The position numbers and the translations under genes are program-made. The notes under the pieces are model-generated. The model did no database searches and was not told where the DNA came from. It worked only from the letters and a program-made list of their open reading frames with translations. From Patescibacteria group bacterium (lineage in GTDB: Bacteria; Patescibacteriota; Microgenomatia; Daviesbacterales; UBA10151), in NCBI GenBank assembly GCA_943356485.1, contig CALRFD010000001.1:55085-105333 (forward strand): DNA of 50,249 nt, in the 5' to 3' direction. Within the stretch, counting starts at the first letter, position 1. Every line of letters starts with the position of its first letter. Positions 48,167 through 50,249 of this stretch are shown piece after piece.

Positions 48167-49849
48167 CTGCACGAAGCTGCAACAACTTCAGCTATTCCAA
48201 CCACCATTTCTCCTGCTTCCCCGCAATTTACCGATCTTTTGTTTAATAATGTTTTACACACTTTCAGTTGTTTAACAGTTGGCTCTTCTTTTATTGACCA
48301 GCCTTGTTTAACCTATCAGGCAACAAAAAATGCAGAGGGAGCAATTAAAACAGTACCTGTACTTTCCCAGGTAGATCTATCCGGCGGATTATTAGGTACA
48401 AGCGCGTCTTTGATTACAGGGCTTTACTTAAACCAGCCTATCAGGACATCTGAGTATATCGCCTCTTTGGGTAAAGACTTTGGGGTTGTCAAAGAGGCAC
48501 ATGCCCAAGTTAGCGGATCCGGTAATAGCGTACTCAGCCCGGTTTTAAGTCTTTGGCAGGTAAGCAGAAATATCTGCTATCTAATCATGATTTTGATCTT
48601 TGTCATTATTGGGCTGATGGTAATATTCCGCCAAAAGATCAACCCACAGACAGTGGTCACTGCCCAAGCCGCCCTGCCGGGACTGATTATCGGTCTCGTA
48701 CTAATCACTTTTAGTTATTTTCTGGCGGCTTTAATTACAGATGCGGCTTTTGTCGGAGTTAACTTAGTGGGCTATTATTTCAGCGCTGCCCAGCAAAACG
48801 CAAATCCAAAGCTGGTGAGTGATATTGCCCAGGATAATGTTGGGTCAATTTTTAGTAAGTTCGTGGGGATGATTAGCAAAGGAGATATTGAAGGAGTATT
48901 GCAACCAATTATTGATAGTTTAGATGGAGGGGTACAGGCCTGGGTTAAATTATTCGGCGCAGTTACGGCTTATCAGGTCGGGGCTTCTGTAGGAGGCCCA
49001 ATCGGGGCTCTCGGAGGTTCTGTAATTTGCGGACTTGCACCAGCAGCAGCAACAGGTGGCATAGCTGCACCTTTAGGCCTGCTTGGTGCTGGTGTTTGTA
49101 GCTTAATTGGTGGCGCAATAGGACCAACTGTTGGAGGAGCTCTTTTTGCCGCCAAAGCTTTCCTTGACCCTGCAGGCACTTTTTCCTGGGCTCTATATTT
49201 TATTGCCATAGCTATCATGATTTATACTATGTTTAAGTTATTACTTAAACTCATCAGTAATTATGTAACCATTATATTTTTAACTATCTCTGCTCCTTTT
49301 CATTTTCTGGCAGCTTCTCTGCCAGGCAGGCAGGGGATTGCCACAAATTGGATTTTGAATATGCTTTGTAATGTTTTATCTTTTCCCGCAGTATTCGGAG
49401 TTTTTTACTTTGTCGCTTATTTAAACGGACCAGGAGGATGGTTTTCCGGACCGGGACAACTTTTTAATATCAGCACTCCTCCTTTTAATCCCTCCGGCAA
49501 TCAGACTTTACCTTTATTCGGAGGCTTAAGTTTATCTTTTATCCGGGTTTTACTGGCATATGGCGCTTTGGTTGCTACCCCGAGTATCCCGGATATAATT
49601 TGTAAAACTATCGGCCGGGTAAGCCAGGCAGGACAGATGATCGGACAGGAAATTTCCGGCGGAACCAGATCCGGGCAAGGATATTATGGCCAGACAACCG
49701 GTGGAATAGGCAAAGTTTCTGGGAATTTAAGTCAATTAAGGGAAACCTGGACAGGAGGAAGGGTACCTGGAAAAGGATTAGCAGATGTCGTCGAAGGTAG
49801 AAAGATTACCCTACCTGATTGGTTGAAAAAACAGAACTTTGGACATTAA
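48035..49849 (+). CDS. VirB6/TrbL-like polytopic membrane protein
   Basis: The 604-residue protein has a signal peptide almost identical to that of pilin subunit B. It continues with a soluble part of about 130 residues, then six to eight membrane helices (from about residue 172 on) separated by glycine/alanine-rich segments (GGPIGALGGSVICGLAPAAA), and a basic, glycine-rich C-terminal tail of about 60 residues. It fits a VirB6/TrbL channel component of type IV secretion. An ATG at 48023 lies upstream; I choose 48035 because it aligns with the paralogous start at 46528. Confidence 0.78.
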   Translation: MKLKVRNSKFKTISQISKVLRFLTIVLTFNICVLSLPLPVFAQVLHEAATTSAIPTTISPASPQFTDLLFNNVLHTFSCLTVGSSFIDQPCLTYQATKNAEGAIKTVPVLSQVDLSGGLLGTSASLITGLYLNQPIRTSEYIASLGKDFGVVKEAHAQVSGSGNSVLSPVLSLWQVSRNICYLIMILIFVIIGLMVIFRQKINPQTVVTAQAALPGLIIGLVLITFSYFLAALITDAAFVGVNLVGYYFSAAQQNANPKLVSDIAQDNVGSIFSKFVGMISKGDIEGVLQPIIDSLDGGVQAWVKLFGAVTAYQVGASVGGPIGALGGSVICGLAPAAATGGIAAPLGLLGAGVCSLIGGAIGPTVGGALFAAKAFLDPAGTFSWALYFIAIAIMIYTMFKLLLKLISNYVTIIFLTISAPFHFLAASLPGRQGIATNWILNMLCNVLSFPAVFGVFYFVAYLNGPGGWFSGPGQLFNISTPPFNPSGNQTLPLFGGLSLSFIRVLLAYGALVATPSIPDIICKTIGRVSQAGQMIGQEISGGTRSGQGYYGQTTGGIGKVSGNLSQLRETWTGGRVPGKGLADVVEGRKITLPDWLKKQNFGH

Positions 49850-49862
49850 AATAATATATGGC

Positions 49863-50225
49863 TTAATGATGCGCAACTGCTTTTGTAGGATCTATAAATG
49901 TAGCTGGCCATTCTGGAATAAATTCTTTGCGCAATTGTGTTTCAATATAATCATTTTTGATTCTTTCAGCCTCTAACAATATGTTTTGTCTCCCTGGATG
50001 ATCTGGATGGGTAGCTTCAACAGTATGTACACGCTGTAATTCAGCCTCTCTTGCCTGAATCACTGCTTGAACCTGAGCAGGCAATCCTCGTGCTATTATT
50101 TCTTCTCTTTTTTCAGCCATCTCTTTTTCTGTCTGTTTAGCCAATTCATCCAAATTAAGCGCTTTGCGCTCTTTTTTAGATAATAAATGATATGAACTCG
50201 TTTGCAAAAGTCCTCTAAATATCAT
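49863..50225 (-). CDS. Hypothetical helical protein, 120 residues
   Basis: I do not recognise this protein. It is soluble, highly charged and mainly helical (LDELAKQTEKEMAEKREEII then QAVIQAREAELQRVHTVEA), with a proline-rich end. It ends 14 bp from the convergent VirB6-like gene. The ORF starts 24 bases before the window end, so an upstream start cannot be ruled out. Confidence 0.6.
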   Translation of the reverse strand: MIFRGLLQTSSYHLLSKKERKALNLDELAKQTEKEMAEKREEIIARGLPAQVQAVIQAREAELQRVHTVEATHPDHPGRQNILLEAERIKNDYIETQLRKEFIPEWPATFIDPTKAVAHH

Positions 50226-50249
50226 AATGGCTACCCTACTTCTTCCTTG

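Noticed and set aside
1..50249. Alternative genetic code with TGA read as glycine
   Set aside because: TGA ends several well-recognised genes at their natural length, for example tdh, and does not interrupt conserved frames.

Overview
The window looks like a chromosomal segment of a Candidate Phyla Radiation (Patescibacteria) bacterium, most likely of the Microgenomates group. This assignment is inferred. It rests on low GC, small genes packed with 1-4 bp overlaps, a tandem set of VirB2/TrbC-like two-helix membrane proteins with a VirB6-like protein, a DUF5667 protein, S23-type four-helix and GIY-YIG genes, many dispersed palindromic repeats, and the absence of biosynthetic operons. TGA is used as a normal stop codon. 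No stretch longer than about 300 bases lacks a gene. Bases 1-158 hold nothing I can name.

Layout. (1) 159-9454, carbon metabolism. A minus-strand set encodes a citrate-cleaving system in three separate polypeptides: citryl-CoA synthetase large and small subunits and citryl-CoA lyase. It is interrupted by an unknown 509-residue protein and a BrnT/BrnA toxin-antitoxin pair. Divergently from it run tdh-kbl (threonine to glycine plus acetyl-CoA), then a GlmU-like nucleotidyltransferase. Both modules meet at acetyl-CoA. (2) 9512-15900: an NRAMP-like transporter, a large membrane protein, an FtsB-like protein, a tyrosine recombinase, three tRNAs and a repeat-flanked GIY-YIG gene. (3) 15908-23912: a VirD4/VirB4-type ATPase, then a redox and stress group (flavin reductase, SodX-like protease, Ni-superoxide dismutase, thioredoxin reductase, MsrA). 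(4) 23909-31185: small membrane and accessory genes and a GIY-YIG micro-island at tRNA-Asn. (5) 31177-38120: rpoD-dnaG, a TlyA-like methyltransferase, a NUDIX hydrolase, four tRNA-Ser isoacceptors and a tRNA-Arg. (6) 38188-44436: comF, tmRNA with smpB, and envelope proteins including a SpoIID-domain protein. (7) 44586-49849: the pilin-like and VirB6-like operon.

Two themes stand out. First, the subunits carry citrate-binding motifs of the ATP-citrate lyase family rather than those of succinyl-CoA synthetase. Together with Tdh/Kbl they suggest an acetyl-CoA/citrate module in an organism type usually thought to lack a TCA cycle. Second, several families of short palindromic repeats have entered coding sequence. 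They add in-frame residues to CcsA, CcsB, GlmU-like and ComF proteins, supply a start codon, form signal peptides, and flank two GIY-YIG genes and an S23-family gene in patterns that look like small mobile units.

The RNA genes are also unusual. The tmRNA appears to encode a tag of about 40 residues, and several T-loops lack the usual U55. Some genes have a -10 box only a few bases before the start codon, suggesting leaderless mRNAs. All family calls come from reading motifs by eye; no database search was run.
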